A stretch of 64,000 nucleotides of DNA from Photobacterium jeanii (GCF_001650345.1 NZ_LVHF01000028.1:248001-312000), one strand, 5' to 3'; counted from the first letter of the stretch, positions 27,765 through 36,010 are shown. Numbers and translations: made by a program. Notes: a model not told the origin generated them from the sequence alone.

Positions 27765-28632
27765 TGGTTTCCTTGATGCGCTTTTCAATGGCTTCTATCG
27801 CCATCATAACGGTTAGCGGTGTATGTGAGTGATAGGGATGGATCATATAAATCGGATTTTCCTTGGAAGGTGCAATATTAGGAACCGCTTCAATTTTGGG
27901 GTTAGTTTCAAGCAAAAAGCTAGGCACTAACCCTACGCCTAACTTCATTTCTAGCATGGTCACCACATCAAAAATAGTGTTTGCTCTGTGGGTCACTTTA
28001 TATTCCAACGCTTGTTGTTCTTGTTCATTGCTAAGCTGATGCATGATCGGTTCGCGCTGCCAATATTGGGCAATGTAACTGGAGGTATTGGATTGAGCGG
28101 TTAAGCCGCGAGCTTGACAGAGAATATCGTGAAACTTCCCCACTTTGCGTTGCTTGAGGTTGGAGTCATCAGATGCACCAACACGAACAGCAAGGTCAAT
28201 GTCCTGCAGCATAATATCAATATGTTTATCATCACTGATCAGATTTAAGTGCACGCTAGGGTAGGTATTGAAAACGTTAGTGAGAGCGGGCAGCACAATC
28301 GCGCGCATCAAAGCATGCGGTGCGGTTACTGTTAGCTTTCCAGCAGGTACTTGCTGAAATTCTGTCGCGGTTTGCCAAGCGGTTTCTGCTTGTTTCGTCA
28401 TTAATGCGCACTGAGAGTAAAAACGTTCCCCCGCAGGTGTTAGTGATTGCCTTCGCGTGGTGCGCTTGAGTAAGCATGTATCTAGTTCTTGCTCTAATTG
28501 CTTGAGTGCAGCACTGATAACGGATTTAGACACATCGAGCTTATCCGCGGCCTTAGAAATTGAGCCAGCCTCTACGATATGCACAAATATCGACATTAAG
28601 CGTAATTTATTCATCGGTAGGGCGTTGTTCAT
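27754..28632 (-). CDS. LysR-family transcriptional regulator
   Basis: 292 residues. The helix-turn-helix is at ~20-48 (GSISKAADKLDVSKSVISAALKQLEQEL), with SxSV in place of the commoner SPSAVS. The C-terminal effector domain has GKLTVTAPHALMRAIVLPAL and DIDLAVRVGASDDSNL, which places it in the CrgA/AaeR-like group. It is divergent from the NTF2-like gene with 133 bases between them, so that gene is a likely target. The effector is unknown. Confidence 0.87.
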   Translation of the reverse strand: MNNALPMNKLRLMSIFVHIVEAGSISKAADKLDVSKSVISAALKQLEQELDTCLLKRTTRRQSLTPAGERFYSQCALMTKQAETAWQTATEFQQVPAGKLTVTAPHALMRAIVLPALTNVFNTYPSVHLNLISDDKHIDIMLQDIDLAVRVGASDDSNLKQRKVGKFHDILCQARGLTAQSNTSSYIAQYWQREPIMHQLSNEQEQQALEYKVTHRANTIFDVVTMLEMKLGVGLVPSFLLETNPKIEAVPNIAPSKENPIYMIHPYHSHTPLTVMMAIEAIEKRIKETIRN

Positions 28633-28765
28633 ATTTCCTTTCTCATTTTTGTGTTTCTTCTTATTGTTCTGTTTTAGCTGACAGTGTGTTTGGGCTAGTT
28701 TGTTTTTGTTTGTTAATTCTACTTCTATGATGAGTACATAACCAACTACAGGATAGGTAAAGAAG

Positions 28766-29137
28766 ATGACTCAATCAGTTTTAGCGCGTTCTCAAGCAGG
28801 AATCTCAGCGTGGCAAGTTGCATTTAATAATCAAGATGCTTCGGGATGTGCAGCGCAGTACGCGGAAGATGCGGTAATGGTGGCTAAGCCGTTTGGGACC
28901 TTTGAAGGTCGAGAAGCGATTCAAGCTTTTTGGCAGAACATCATGGATCAAGGTTTTCACAGTGTTGATTACACGAACATGCAATGGCAACAAGATAGTG
29001 AGCAAGGTTACATTTTGACGTCTGATTGGACCATGAATAAAGCCTTTGGTGTTGTTCACAAAGAGCTATGGGAAATTCAAGCTGACGGACAATCGCGCCT
29101 AACTTACGATGAGTTTGAAGTATTAGGCGAGCGTTAA
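28766..29137 (+). CDS. NTF2/SnoaL-like (DUF4440-type) small protein
   Basis: 123 residues with the cone-shaped alpha+beta NTF2-like pattern: QAGISAWQVAFNNQDASGCAAQYAEDAVMV, FGTFEGREAIQAFWQNIM, then strands ending in LTYDEFEVLGER. Members include enzymes, isomerases and ligand-binding proteins; nothing here fixes the function. AGGATAGG-type ribosome site lies 9-15 bases upstream. It is divergent from a LysR gene that may control it. Confidence 0.72.
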   Translation: MTQSVLARSQAGISAWQVAFNNQDASGCAAQYAEDAVMVAKPFGTFEGREAIQAFWQNIMDQGFHSVDYTNMQWQQDSEQGYILTSDWTMNKAFGVVHKELWEIQADGQSRLTYDEFEVLGER

Positions 29138-29301
29138 TCGCATGCTGAACAGGTTATAGAACGTGTTTATGTTCATAGTTTGAGGAAGAAACAGCAGATA
29201 TAGGTTGATAATTGACATTTACATGATGAATTGAACTGTTGTCACTGATAGTTTAGCGACATACCGCTACCACTAGCGGGTTGCTACTGTGAGGGATATA
29301 C

Positions 29302-30477
29302 ATGAAATTCAAATTAAGTCAGCTAGCGTCAGTTATAGCGTTATCATCTGTATTTGTTGTTTTACCCAGCCATGCTAAGCAGAGTGAAAATAACACACTT
29401 AATACACCTCCTCCTTTAACCCAAACAGTTGCAACACCTGTTTCTCCACCAAGCCCGACATTAGAGCTCGGAACTCCTGCCAGTTACAAACGCGATGCGC
29501 ATTTGATCCGCCAAACTTTTGAGCAAGAGCTATATACCTTATCTGCTTTTAAAATGGGTCACTTTGGTTTGCGTATGTACCGTCAAACTCAAGACAGTAA
29601 GTATAAAGCTGCGATATGGGCTGATATGGCTCGCGTCGCTTCAACGCTCAACAAGGCGGCTTATGAGGTGAATACACCGGAAAAAATCGCAGAGTATGCC
29701 CAGGAGCGTTTAGATAATTACGCCAATGATGATAGCGAACGTACCCAACGTCGTTATAAAGCCACTAAACGGATGCCAGAATATCTTGTTATTGGCGTTG
29801 GGCTCACGGGGTCAATGGCGAGAGCCCATGAATATGGATTAGCGCACCAAGCTGATGACACGCTACGTAAAATTATTCGTCAGTATGATTTTAAAAAGTA
29901 TGCGACCGATATCGAAATGATCCATGCGTGGGCCGCGCAGTTAGCTAACCAAGTTTATTGGCTACGTCAGCTTGGCGAGCAAGATGTGGTGGATGACTTC
30001 GTTACTGCGTTCAAACAGGCTTATCCAGATAGCATGGATAGCCAGCTTTCTAAGCAGCAATATATGAACAAGATATACGGTCTAACTCATATCATTATTG
30101 CTGATAGCCAGTACTATCAAAAAACAGTCAATGAAGCTGAACATCAGTGGATTTATGATTATTACCGCAACAACATCGATACCATCATCGAGCGTACTAA
30201 TGAAGATGTGTTGGCTGAAGTTGGTTTGAACTTCTTATTAGCAGGTAAAGAAAACGATCCTGTAGTGAATAAGATCCGCAACGTGATCCAAAAATCCATC
30301 AATCGCCAGCATGGCATGATAGCCACCCGTAAAGGCACCTTTAATTTAGAAAAAGCCGAACACCGTAATCTGCTCGCCATCATGCTACTTGATTGGCACC
30401 AACCGCAAATGGGGCCAACTATTCAAAATCAACCTAAGATCGTCAGCAGTTTGCCTTATGGCTTAATAGCCAAATAA
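29302..30477 (+). CDS. Secreted protein of unknown function (possibly DUF3541)
   Basis: 391 residues. Signal peptide MKFKLSQLASVIALSSV...SHA cleaved after ~25, then a Pro/Thr-rich linker (~30-60) and an all-helical domain. That domain has repeated aromatic and basic helices (AHLIRQTFEQELYTL, MPEYLVIGVGLTGSMARAHEYGL, HIIIADSQYYQ) that look like an alpha/alpha toroid. I recall a Vibrio family of this size, DUF3541, but cannot confirm it by eye. GAGGG lies 8-12 bases before the start. A single gene with its own terminator. I do not recognise its job. Confidence 0.7.
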   Translation: MKFKLSQLASVIALSSVFVVLPSHAKQSENNTLNTPPPLTQTVATPVSPPSPTLELGTPASYKRDAHLIRQTFEQELYTLSAFKMGHFGLRMYRQTQDSKYKAAIWADMARVASTLNKAAYEVNTPEKIAEYAQERLDNYANDDSERTQRRYKATKRMPEYLVIGVGLTGSMARAHEYGLAHQADDTLRKIIRQYDFKKYATDIEMIHAWAAQLANQVYWLRQLGEQDVVDDFVTAFKQAYPDSMDSQLSKQQYMNKIYGLTHIIIADSQYYQKTVNEAEHQWIYDYYRNNIDTIIERTNEDVLAEVGLNFLLAGKENDPVVNKIRNVIQKSINRQHGMIATRKGTFNLEKAEHRNLLAIMLLDWHQPQMGPTIQNQPKIVSSLPYGLIAK

Positions 30478-30506
30478 TACGAATGAGTTAAATAAGAAAT
30501 AAATAT

Positions 30507-30540
30507 ATAAAGCACTACTTGGTTGGTGCTTTATTATTTT
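30507..30540 (+). terminator. Terminator of the secreted-protein gene
   Basis: 9-bp stem ATAAAGCAC / GTGCTTTAT, followed by TATTTTATT. Confidence 0.75.
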
Positions 30541-30909
30541 ATTAAGAGTATGTCTTTTTCTTTGTGGTTTATGCTACTTTTAAATCTCATTATTAGAATG
30601 AATGATATTTTTATAGATGGATAAAATTAAACCTCGAGATTAATTTTTTTATATTTTTTATTAGTATCATTTCGCTAGTTGCTTTTGTTTTTTAATTATA
30701 TGTTTCGCTTCTACTTGTGTTTCGTTTGCTCACCTCTCTCAATGCTTGCTCTTGCTTTTATGTGGTTTGTTTATATTTTAAATCAGTAGTTTAGTGTGTT
30801 TTTCATTGTTGGCGTGAATTGGGCTTGTGTGATTTATTGCAGTTATGCCATAGCTGAATCTAATTTATTGAGGCTTTTAATTTTATGTTTTAATAACAAT
30901 GTGGTTGTG
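30541..30909. other. Very AT-rich gene-free upstream region
   Basis: Long T-rich and A-rich tracts, visibly richer in A+T than the flanking genes, directly upstream of the promoter of the YadA-type adhesin gene. I see no ORF with a ribosome site. This composition is the kind bound by H-NS-like silencers. Confidence 0.5.
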
Positions 30910-30938
30910 TTGACGAATTATTGGCGCGTTAATAATAT
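30910..30938 (+). promoter_or_regulatory. Sigma-70 promoter of the YadA-type adhesin gene
   Basis: -35 TTGACG (30910-30915), 17-base spacer, -10 TAATAT (30933-30938). The start codon is 65 bases after the -10. Confidence 0.7.
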
Positions 30939-30950
30939 TCCTGCCGTCAA

Positions 30951-30980
30951 AACAACGTTCATTTAACAACGTTAATAATT
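30951..30980. repeat. Direct repeat AACAACGTT in the adhesin leader
   Basis: AACAACGTT at 30951-30959 and 30965-30973, 14 bases apart. The second copy runs on into the 14-mer CAACGTTAATAATT (30967-30980), which recurs exactly downstream of the gene at 31904-31917. Confidence 0.7.
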
Positions 30981-31002
30981 TAATCTTGCAGGAATACGCA
31001 AA

Positions 31003-31830
31003 ATGAAAAAGTCTATTATTGCTTTAGCGTTAGCATCTACATCATTTACTTCAGTTGCAGCTGTTGCTGATTTTCAATACGTTAATGTTAATGATGTAAT
31101 GAATCAAATAGATAAAGCTGAAAAGCATGGTGCAATTGTATACCGTGGTGAAAAAGCAATCTCTGTTCATAATCCATTAACTGGTCAAAAAGTTGTATTT
31201 ACAAAAAATGGAGATAAATACAAAGTGCTTGATGGGATGATGGTACATGATCTTGAGGTTGATTCTCGAGGAAGTATTGTTAAAGTTAATGGAAATGAAG
31301 CACATATTTCTGTAAGTATTGATGATAAAGAGATGATTGACTCTGAGCGTGCAGAGCGTGATGCTAACCGTAACTCTTCTGCTAATAATGCATCAGACAT
31401 CCGTAAAATTCGTGATGAATTAGATAAGAATAGTAAAGCAGCTTACGATGTAGTTGAAAAAGAATACACAGCGGCAGCTAAACACGTAGCAAAACAAGAT
31501 GCACGTATTACTACACTTGAGCAAGATTTCTCAAAAATGGCTCAACGTCAAGATGCACTTGAAAATCGCATGGACAAAGTTGAGAAGAAAATGGATAGCG
31601 TAATGGCTGGTGTTCACGCTGTGACAAACGCACGTCCATTCGTTCAAGATGGTCAAACAGCGGTAGGTGTTGGTACTGGCTTCGCTGGTTCTGCTCAATC
31701 AGTTGCTATTGGTGCAGCGCACAGCTTTGAAGACTCAGCTTGGTCTATGTCTGCATCTATGAACGTGACTACAGGTTCAGGTGTTAAGACTAACGTATCT
31801 GGCGGTGTTGGCGCACACTACGTATTCTAA
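31003..31830 (+). CDS. Short trimeric autotransporter-like protein with YadA C-terminal anchor
   Basis: 275 residues. Signal peptide to about Ala22; an N-terminal globular part (~23-110) with no recognised head repeats; a highly charged coiled coil (~115-205, heptads such as QDARITTLEQDFSKMAQRQDALENRMDKVEKKMDSV); and a C-terminal ~70-residue beta-barrel anchor (AVGVGTGFAGSAQSVAIGA ... GGVGAHYVF) that ends in aromatic Phe, as in YadA. The family trimerises in the outer membrane. Its length is far below that of classical adhesins. Codon use is AT-richer than in its neighbours, which suggests acquisition or separate selection. AGGA lies 9 bases before the start. Confidence 0.82.
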   Translation: MKKSIIALALASTSFTSVAAVADFQYVNVNDVMNQIDKAEKHGAIVYRGEKAISVHNPLTGQKVVFTKNGDKYKVLDGMMVHDLEVDSRGSIVKVNGNEAHISVSIDDKEMIDSERAERDANRNSSANNASDIRKIRDELDKNSKAAYDVVEKEYTAAAKHVAKQDARITTLEQDFSKMAQRQDALENRMDKVEKKMDSVMAGVHAVTNARPFVQDGQTAVGVGTGFAGSAQSVAIGAAHSFEDSAWSMSASMNVTTGSGVKTNVSGGVGAHYVF

Positions 31831-31852
31831 TTGAATCAGTAGAATAAAGCCT

Positions 31853-31884
31853 AATTCGGTCTCACTTGTGGGACCGAATTTATA
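31853..31884 (+). terminator. Terminator-like hairpin after the YadA-type gene
   Basis: Thirteen pairable bases, AATTCGGTCTCAC / GTGGGACCGAATT, around a tight TT centre, followed by TATATAAAA. The T tract is weak, so it may be an mRNA 3' stabiliser or a leaky terminator. Confidence 0.6.
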
Positions 31885-31903
31885 TAAAACCAAGGCAGAA
31901 TCT

Positions 31904-32095
31904 CAACGTTAATAATTAATTATAACGTGAAGTTAAACCCTGCAAGGTTTGCCCGTTTTCTCTGGCTACGGGAAAAAGAGGCCAGTCATGATAATAGTAA
32001 TACACCTTAAATCAATGTGATTAAACATATTGATTTAAGTTGTTCGCTGCATATCAACGCTACCACCGCCCCGTATTTACGGTGGCGGTTTTTTT
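31904..32095 (+). ncRNA. Possible small RNA or leader between the adhesin gene and amrA
   Basis: After the adhesin terminator a second, stronger plus-strand terminator stands at 32064-32095, with no ORF between. The interval begins with the same 14-mer found in the adhesin leader and holds two more hairpins: AAACC-ctgcaa-GGTTT and CCCGT...ACGGG. The loop of the second contains CTGGC, which can pair with GCCAG downstream (a pseudoknot-like arrangement). No promoter is convincing, so the 5' end is a guess. Confidence 0.35.
32064..32095 (+). terminator. Strong orphan plus-strand terminator
   Basis: Stem ACCGCCCCGTA / TACGG-T-GGCGGT (one bulged T) with a TT centre, followed by a run of seven T. 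It lies some 230 bases beyond the adhesin stop, so it terminates either read-through or a separate transcript. Confidence 0.8.
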
Positions 32096-32110
32096 ATATT
32101 TGAAGAAAGT

Positions 32111-32137
32111 AAGGGGGCTACTAATAGTAGCCCCCTT
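32111..32137 (-). terminator. Terminator of the amrB-amrA operon
   Basis: Perfect 12-bp stem AAGGGGGCTACT / AGTAGCCCCCTT with loop AAT, 27 bases past the amrA stop on the minus strand; followed there by ACTTTC. Confidence 0.7.
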
Positions 32138-32163
32138 ATTAATTAGTACGATTAGAGATTAAA

Positions 32164-32757
32164 TCAATAATACTTCCCTTTAATGCTAGTGACATTAAAG
32201 GTTTTTACTTCCATGTTGTTTGACCAATAATCGGCTGACCAACCAGCTTTGAGTTTGAGTTGGCGAATGAAGTCTGCGGGTTTAGGGAGCTTACTCCATA
32301 CTTGTGGGAGGAATAGTGCTTGGCGATGTTGATCAGATAGGATCACCCCGCATTTTTCTGTGGCTAAGTGATCAAGAAGGGTTTGTTCAGAACTGACCTC
32401 CATCACCTGCGGGGTACTGAGTACCGAGACTTCAATTGTTAGTTGGCTGAGTTGATCTTCTGACAATGGCATAAAGCGGCGGTCTTGGTAGGCGCTGGCA
32501 CGGGCGCGGTTATGAACATCAAGCACCAAAGGATTATGTGCCACGGTTGAACCAAGGCAGCCTTGTAGTTTGCCATCGACTTCTAAGGTAACAAAGCAAG
32601 CACCGGGTGTGGTGAGTTTTTTGCCATAGAGGCTAAAGTCAGGGGAGGTTGGAATATCGGCAGAAAAGTGACCGCGAATCGCTTCGCGAGCAACGTCAAG
32701 CAATTGAGTGAGTTCACCTTTATTAAGTGTCTGTGATGAGGTAACTGACATAACCAA
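32164..32757 (-). CDS. amrA: AmmeMemoRadiSam system protein A (AMMECR1 domain)
   Basis: 197 residues. AMMECR1-fold protein with the family signature LQGCLG (family LRGCIG) after GACFVTLEVDGK, then RASAYQDRRF and LTIEVSVLSTPQ. Its biochemical role is not known. In many bacteria and archaea it stands with a Memo protein and a radical SAM enzyme, as here. It overlaps amrB by 35 bases. AAGGAG sits 7 bases before a TTG at 32757 but 13 before the ATG at 32751, so the start may be the TTG; the two differ by two residues. Confidence 0.92.
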   Translation of the reverse strand: MVMSVTSSQTLNKGELTQLLDVAREAIRGHFSADIPTSPDFSLYGKKLTTPGACFVTLEVDGKLQGCLGSTVAHNPLVLDVHNRARASAYQDRRFMPLSEDQLSQLTIEVSVLSTPQVMEVSSEQTLLDHLATEKCGVILSDQHRQALFLPQVWSKLPKPADFIRQLKLKAGWSADYWSNNMEVKTFNVTSIKGKYY

Positions 32758-33538
32758 CGACTTTCTCCTTATCTCCGGCTGTATCGCCAGAGTTGATTAA
32801 TTCTACACGTTTAAGCTGGTATCCCCGGCGTTTAGCCAACAGTAATAGGGTATTGATTCCGGTCGAGCCACAAGCCTGTTCAGGGGTAATACTGGGTTCA
32901 AACTGCTCAATGAGTTGGCATGTTTGACGATCGATCCTTTGAGCTTGGCTATAAGGATGGAAATGACTCAAATCGCTACTGATGATCAACAAAGTGTCAT
33001 CAGACCGCCAGAGTGAGTCGATCAGTTTGGCTAATACTGCGGGTGATACATTGCTTGTTAAAATAGGTAATAGACTGAAATTATTAAATATTGTTTGAAT
33101 GAAGGGCAGTTGAACTTCCAAACTATGCTCAAGTGCATGGGCTTGTTCCGATAACTCAACATCTTCTAATTCACTTAGGGTAGCAATGGTTTGTGTACTT
33201 AATGTGACATTCCCTAGTGGTGTTGCAAATACATCTGCTGGTGGCAGTGCACAACCACGAAAGTAATATCTGTGGCTCGGCCCGATTAATATGATGCGCT
33301 TAATCTTGTTAGCTAGAGGCAGTAGCTGGCGATACGCTTTCGCAGCGGTTTGCCCTGAGAACATATAGCCGGCATGCGGCACGATTAAGGCTCGGATTGT
33401 GGATGGCTCAACCGTGTTATTGGCGGTTGATTCGTTATCGTGATCGGTCGCATTTAACCAGCCATCAAGCTGAGCTTGAAGTTGGGCTGGAGAGTGAGTG
33501 TAAAAGCGGCCCGCAACAGCGGGATAACGAATATTCAT
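32723..33538 (-). CDS. amrB: AmmeMemoRadiSam system protein B (Memo-like)
   Basis: 271 residues. Memo-family alpha/beta protein related to extradiol dioxygenases. Metal-ligand-type residues are in place: His in VPHAGYMFSG, His in LIGPSHRYYF, SSDLSHFHPY, and the Cys in ACGSTGINTLLLLA. The eukaryotic homologue MEMO1 binds metal (copper or iron); the bacterial function is not settled. First gene of the two-gene minus-strand unit amrB-amrA, divergent from amrS with 78 bases between. Confidence 0.93.
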   Translation of the reverse strand: MNIRYPAVAGRFYTHSPAQLQAQLDGWLNATDHDNESTANNTVEPSTIRALIVPHAGYMFSGQTAAKAYRQLLPLANKIKRIILIGPSHRYYFRGCALPPADVFATPLGNVTLSTQTIATLSELEDVELSEQAHALEHSLEVQLPFIQTIFNNFSLLPILTSNVSPAVLAKLIDSLWRSDDTLLIISSDLSHFHPYSQAQRIDRQTCQLIEQFEPSITPEQACGSTGINTLLLLAKRRGYQLKRVELINSGDTAGDKEKVVGYVSYLITDT

Positions 33539-33616
33539 AAGCGGATTACCATCGTAGAGCTATAGTAAGTATAGGTACAAAAAATTCTTATATGCCAACA
33601 AGATGTGTTTATTACC

Positions 33617-34714
33617 ATGAGTAATGTTATTGCTAATTCCCCACCACGATTTGTGAGAACACAGTATTGGCAAAAGCTGGAAGATGGACGTATTCAGTGT
33701 GATGTTTGCCCTCGTCATTGTCAGCTACGTGAAGGTAAGCGTGGAGCCTGTTTTGTGCGGGCGGCTTATCAAGGCGAAATTGTGCTGACGAGTTATGGTC
33801 GCTCTAGTGGTTTTTGTATCGATCCGATAGAAAAGAAACCGCTGAATCACTTTTATCCCGGTAGTTCAGTGTTGTCGTTTGGTACCGCAGGTTGCAACTT
33901 AGGCTGCAAGTTTTGCCAGAATTGGAGCATCAGTAAGTCGCGTCAAATCGACACGCTGGGCTCAGCGGCGATGCCTGAGCAAATTGCATTAGCAGCAAAG
34001 CAGCACGGGTGTGAAAGTATCGCCTTTACCTATAACGATCCTGTGATTTTTTTAGAATATGCCCGCGATACAGCTCTTGCATGTAAAGCACACGGCATAA
34101 AGAGTGTCGCCGTGAGTGCTGGCTATGTGTGCGATGTCCCTCGGCGTGAGTTTTTTGCTCATATGGATGCTGCGAACATCGATCTTAAAGCCTTTACCGA
34201 CCACTTTTATCGCAAAGTTTGTATGGGGCAGTTAGCACCTGTGTTAGATACGTTACTTTATCTGAAAAATGAAACGCAGGTTTGGTTTGAAATTACTTGT
34301 TTGTTGATCCCGGGTGAGAACGATAGTAACCAAGAGTTAGCCGCTATGTCGCGCTGGATAATGGATAACCTCGGCGATCAAGTCCCACTTCATTTTAGCG
34401 CTTTTCATCCTGATTTTAAGATGATGGATAAACCACGCACATCTGCTGAAACGCTGCTTAGAGCAAGAAAAATAGCCGTAGAACACGGCTTGAAATATGT
34501 CTATGTCGGTAATGTCCACAACGCGATGGCATCTAGCACGTATTGTCCGCATTGCCATCAAAGAGTCATTGAGCGTGATTGGTATCAGCTGGGTGAGTAT
34601 CACTTGTCGGCAGAGGGGAGTTGCTTGCATTGCGGTGGTAAATTGGCTGGACGTTTCACGTCGAGCAAAAAACGTTTTGGACGTCAGCGAATTCCGATTA
34701 GAATTGGCGGTTAA
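33617..34714 (+). CDS. amrS: AmmeMemoRadiSam system radical SAM enzyme
   Basis: 365 residues from the ATG at 33617 (a GTG at 33605 is in frame). The radical SAM iron-sulfur motif CNLGCKFC places Cys93, Cys97 and Cys100. Before it is a four-Cys N-terminal segment, CDVCPRHCQLREGKRGAC, which could hold another metal. After it are the usual barrel motifs (AFTYNDPVIFLEYA, NIDLKAFTDHFYRKV, TCLLIPGENDS). The C-terminus has a zinc ribbon (CPHCHQ ... CLHCGGK). Such enzymes resemble pyruvate formate-lyase activases; the substrate is unknown. Divergent from amrBA. Confidence 0.93.
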   Translation: MSNVIANSPPRFVRTQYWQKLEDGRIQCDVCPRHCQLREGKRGACFVRAAYQGEIVLTSYGRSSGFCIDPIEKKPLNHFYPGSSVLSFGTAGCNLGCKFCQNWSISKSRQIDTLGSAAMPEQIALAAKQHGCESIAFTYNDPVIFLEYARDTALACKAHGIKSVAVSAGYVCDVPRREFFAHMDAANIDLKAFTDHFYRKVCMGQLAPVLDTLLYLKNETQVWFEITCLLIPGENDSNQELAAMSRWIMDNLGDQVPLHFSAFHPDFKMMDKPRTSAETLLRARKIAVEHGLKYVYVGNVHNAMASSTYCPHCHQRVIERDWYQLGEYHLSAEGSCLHCGGKLAGRFTSSKKRFGRQRIPIRIGG

Positions 34715-34772
34715 ATAGGCTGGTTAGTGTTAATCGGCTATCACAACCGCTTTGTAATGTCGGAGAACCCTC

Positions 34773-35234
34773 ATGTCAGCACCTTCTTCTCGTATATTTT
34801 CGCCTCGTAATCTTGTACTCCTATTGTGCTTTGTTTTATCTTACGTGGCTTATCAATATTTAAGTCAGCCGCTACAAGCTGCGGTTATTACATCAGAGCG
34901 CGAAACTATGTCGGAAGCAACTCCATCAATGACTATTGAACAACTTTCTTCTTACCAAAACTTGGTGATCACTCAGCCTCGCTGCCCATTCTGTGTGAAA
35001 GCAAAAGCGATTTTGGACGATCGTGGTACCGAGTACACGACTTTGGTATTGGGAACGGATCTTGAAAAGCCAGAAATGATTGAGTTCATCGAAAAAGTTG
35101 CTAACACCACTGTTCGTACAGTGCCGCAAATTATTCTAGATGGTAAGTACATTGGTGGTCACGATGACTTGGTGGCATTTCTTGAGCGCCAAGACGATGT
35201 TGCTGACGCTGACATGAGTGATTTTGAACTGTAA
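34773..35234 (+). CDS. Membrane-anchored glutaredoxin
   Basis: 153 residues. A TM segment at ~13-32 (LVLLLCFVLSYVAYQYL), a short linker, then a glutaredoxin domain with the active site CPFC (in QPRCPFCVKAKAIL), the cis-Pro TVPQIILDG and the glutathione-binding GGHDDL. It reduces disulfides or glutathionylated proteins. An N-terminal anchor is unusual for a glutaredoxin; if it is in a Nin orientation the domain would face the periplasm, but positive residues before the TM (RIFSPRN) suggest this can be Nin-Cout, which needs testing. Single gene with a terminator. Confidence 0.87.
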   Translation: MSAPSSRIFSPRNLVLLLCFVLSYVAYQYLSQPLQAAVITSERETMSEATPSMTIEQLSSYQNLVITQPRCPFCVKAKAILDDRGTEYTTLVLGTDLEKPEMIEFIEKVANTTVRTVPQIILDGKYIGGHDDLVAFLERQDDVADADMSDFEL

Positions 35235-35248
35235 GTTCAGAGATTGTT

Positions 35249-35274
35249 AAAGGCTCCGGTGGGAGCCTTTTTTC
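35249..35274 (+). terminator. Glutaredoxin gene terminator
   Basis: Stem AAAGGCTCC / GGAGCCTTT, followed by TTTCT. Confidence 0.9.
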
Positions 35275-35326
35275 TATCTGAAATTTTCGTTTTGAATGCG
35301 GTTAGGGCCAGATAATAAGGATAACT

Positions 35327-36010
35327 ATGTCACAACAAATTCAACTGTTTAAAGGGAAGGTTAACACCCGATTTGGTTTTGAATCAGGCTTAGATAAACA
35401 GGCTATTACTGAGCGTGTATTTTTATCTGAGCTTGGTTTAGAAGGCGATGAATGTGCCGATCCTAAACACCACGGTGGTAGTGAACGTGCACTACACCAA
35501 TACCCAGCAGAGCACTACGATTATTGGCAATTACAGTTTCCTGATCGTGGTTGGCAAGCGCCGGGTATGGGAGAGAATCTTAGTAGCCGTGGTATGACGG
35601 AAAGTACGGTTTGCATTGGTGATCGTTATCAGTGGGGTGAAGCGATCATTGAAGTTAGTCAGCCGCGTTCTCCATGTTATAAGCTAAATAAGCGCTGGAA
35701 TGCTGAAGGCATGTCAGAGCAAATGCAACAGCTTAGCTACTGTGGTTGGTTATACCGAGTGGTGCAAACAGGGTGGGTGAGCCAAGACGATGAGTTGGTC
35801 TTACTGTCACGCTGTGATGATGCGCTAACGGTGAAGCAAGTTGCTGATTATTTCTTTAATGATCCGCTAAACCAACAAGGTTTGGCGCGTATTGTGGCTT
35901 GTGAGACGCTGACTGAAAAATGGCGTTTAACGGCGCAAAAGCGATTGGCAACCAATGAGGTTGAGGTTTGGGATTATCGCTTGTTTGGTGAGCTAAGACA
36001 GACTCAATAA
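35327..36010 (+). CDS. yiiM: YiiM-type MOSC domain protein
   Basis: 227 residues, matching E. coli YiiM (224). MOSC domains bind the molybdenum cofactor; YiiM protects cells from N-hydroxylated base analogues (6-hydroxylaminopurine). Visible: LGLEGDECADPKHHGGSERAL, HYPAEHYDYW, GMGENLSSRGMTES, and the conserved Cys in QPRSPCYKLN. Single gene. The presence of MobB nearby is not evidence of coregulation. Confidence 0.93.
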   Translation: MSQQIQLFKGKVNTRFGFESGLDKQAITERVFLSELGLEGDECADPKHHGGSERALHQYPAEHYDYWQLQFPDRGWQAPGMGENLSSRGMTESTVCIGDRYQWGEAIIEVSQPRSPCYKLNKRWNAEGMSEQMQQLSYCGWLYRVVQTGWVSQDDELVLLSRCDDALTVKQVADYFFNDPLNQQGLARIVACETLTEKWRLTAQKRLATNEVEVWDYRLFGELRQTQ

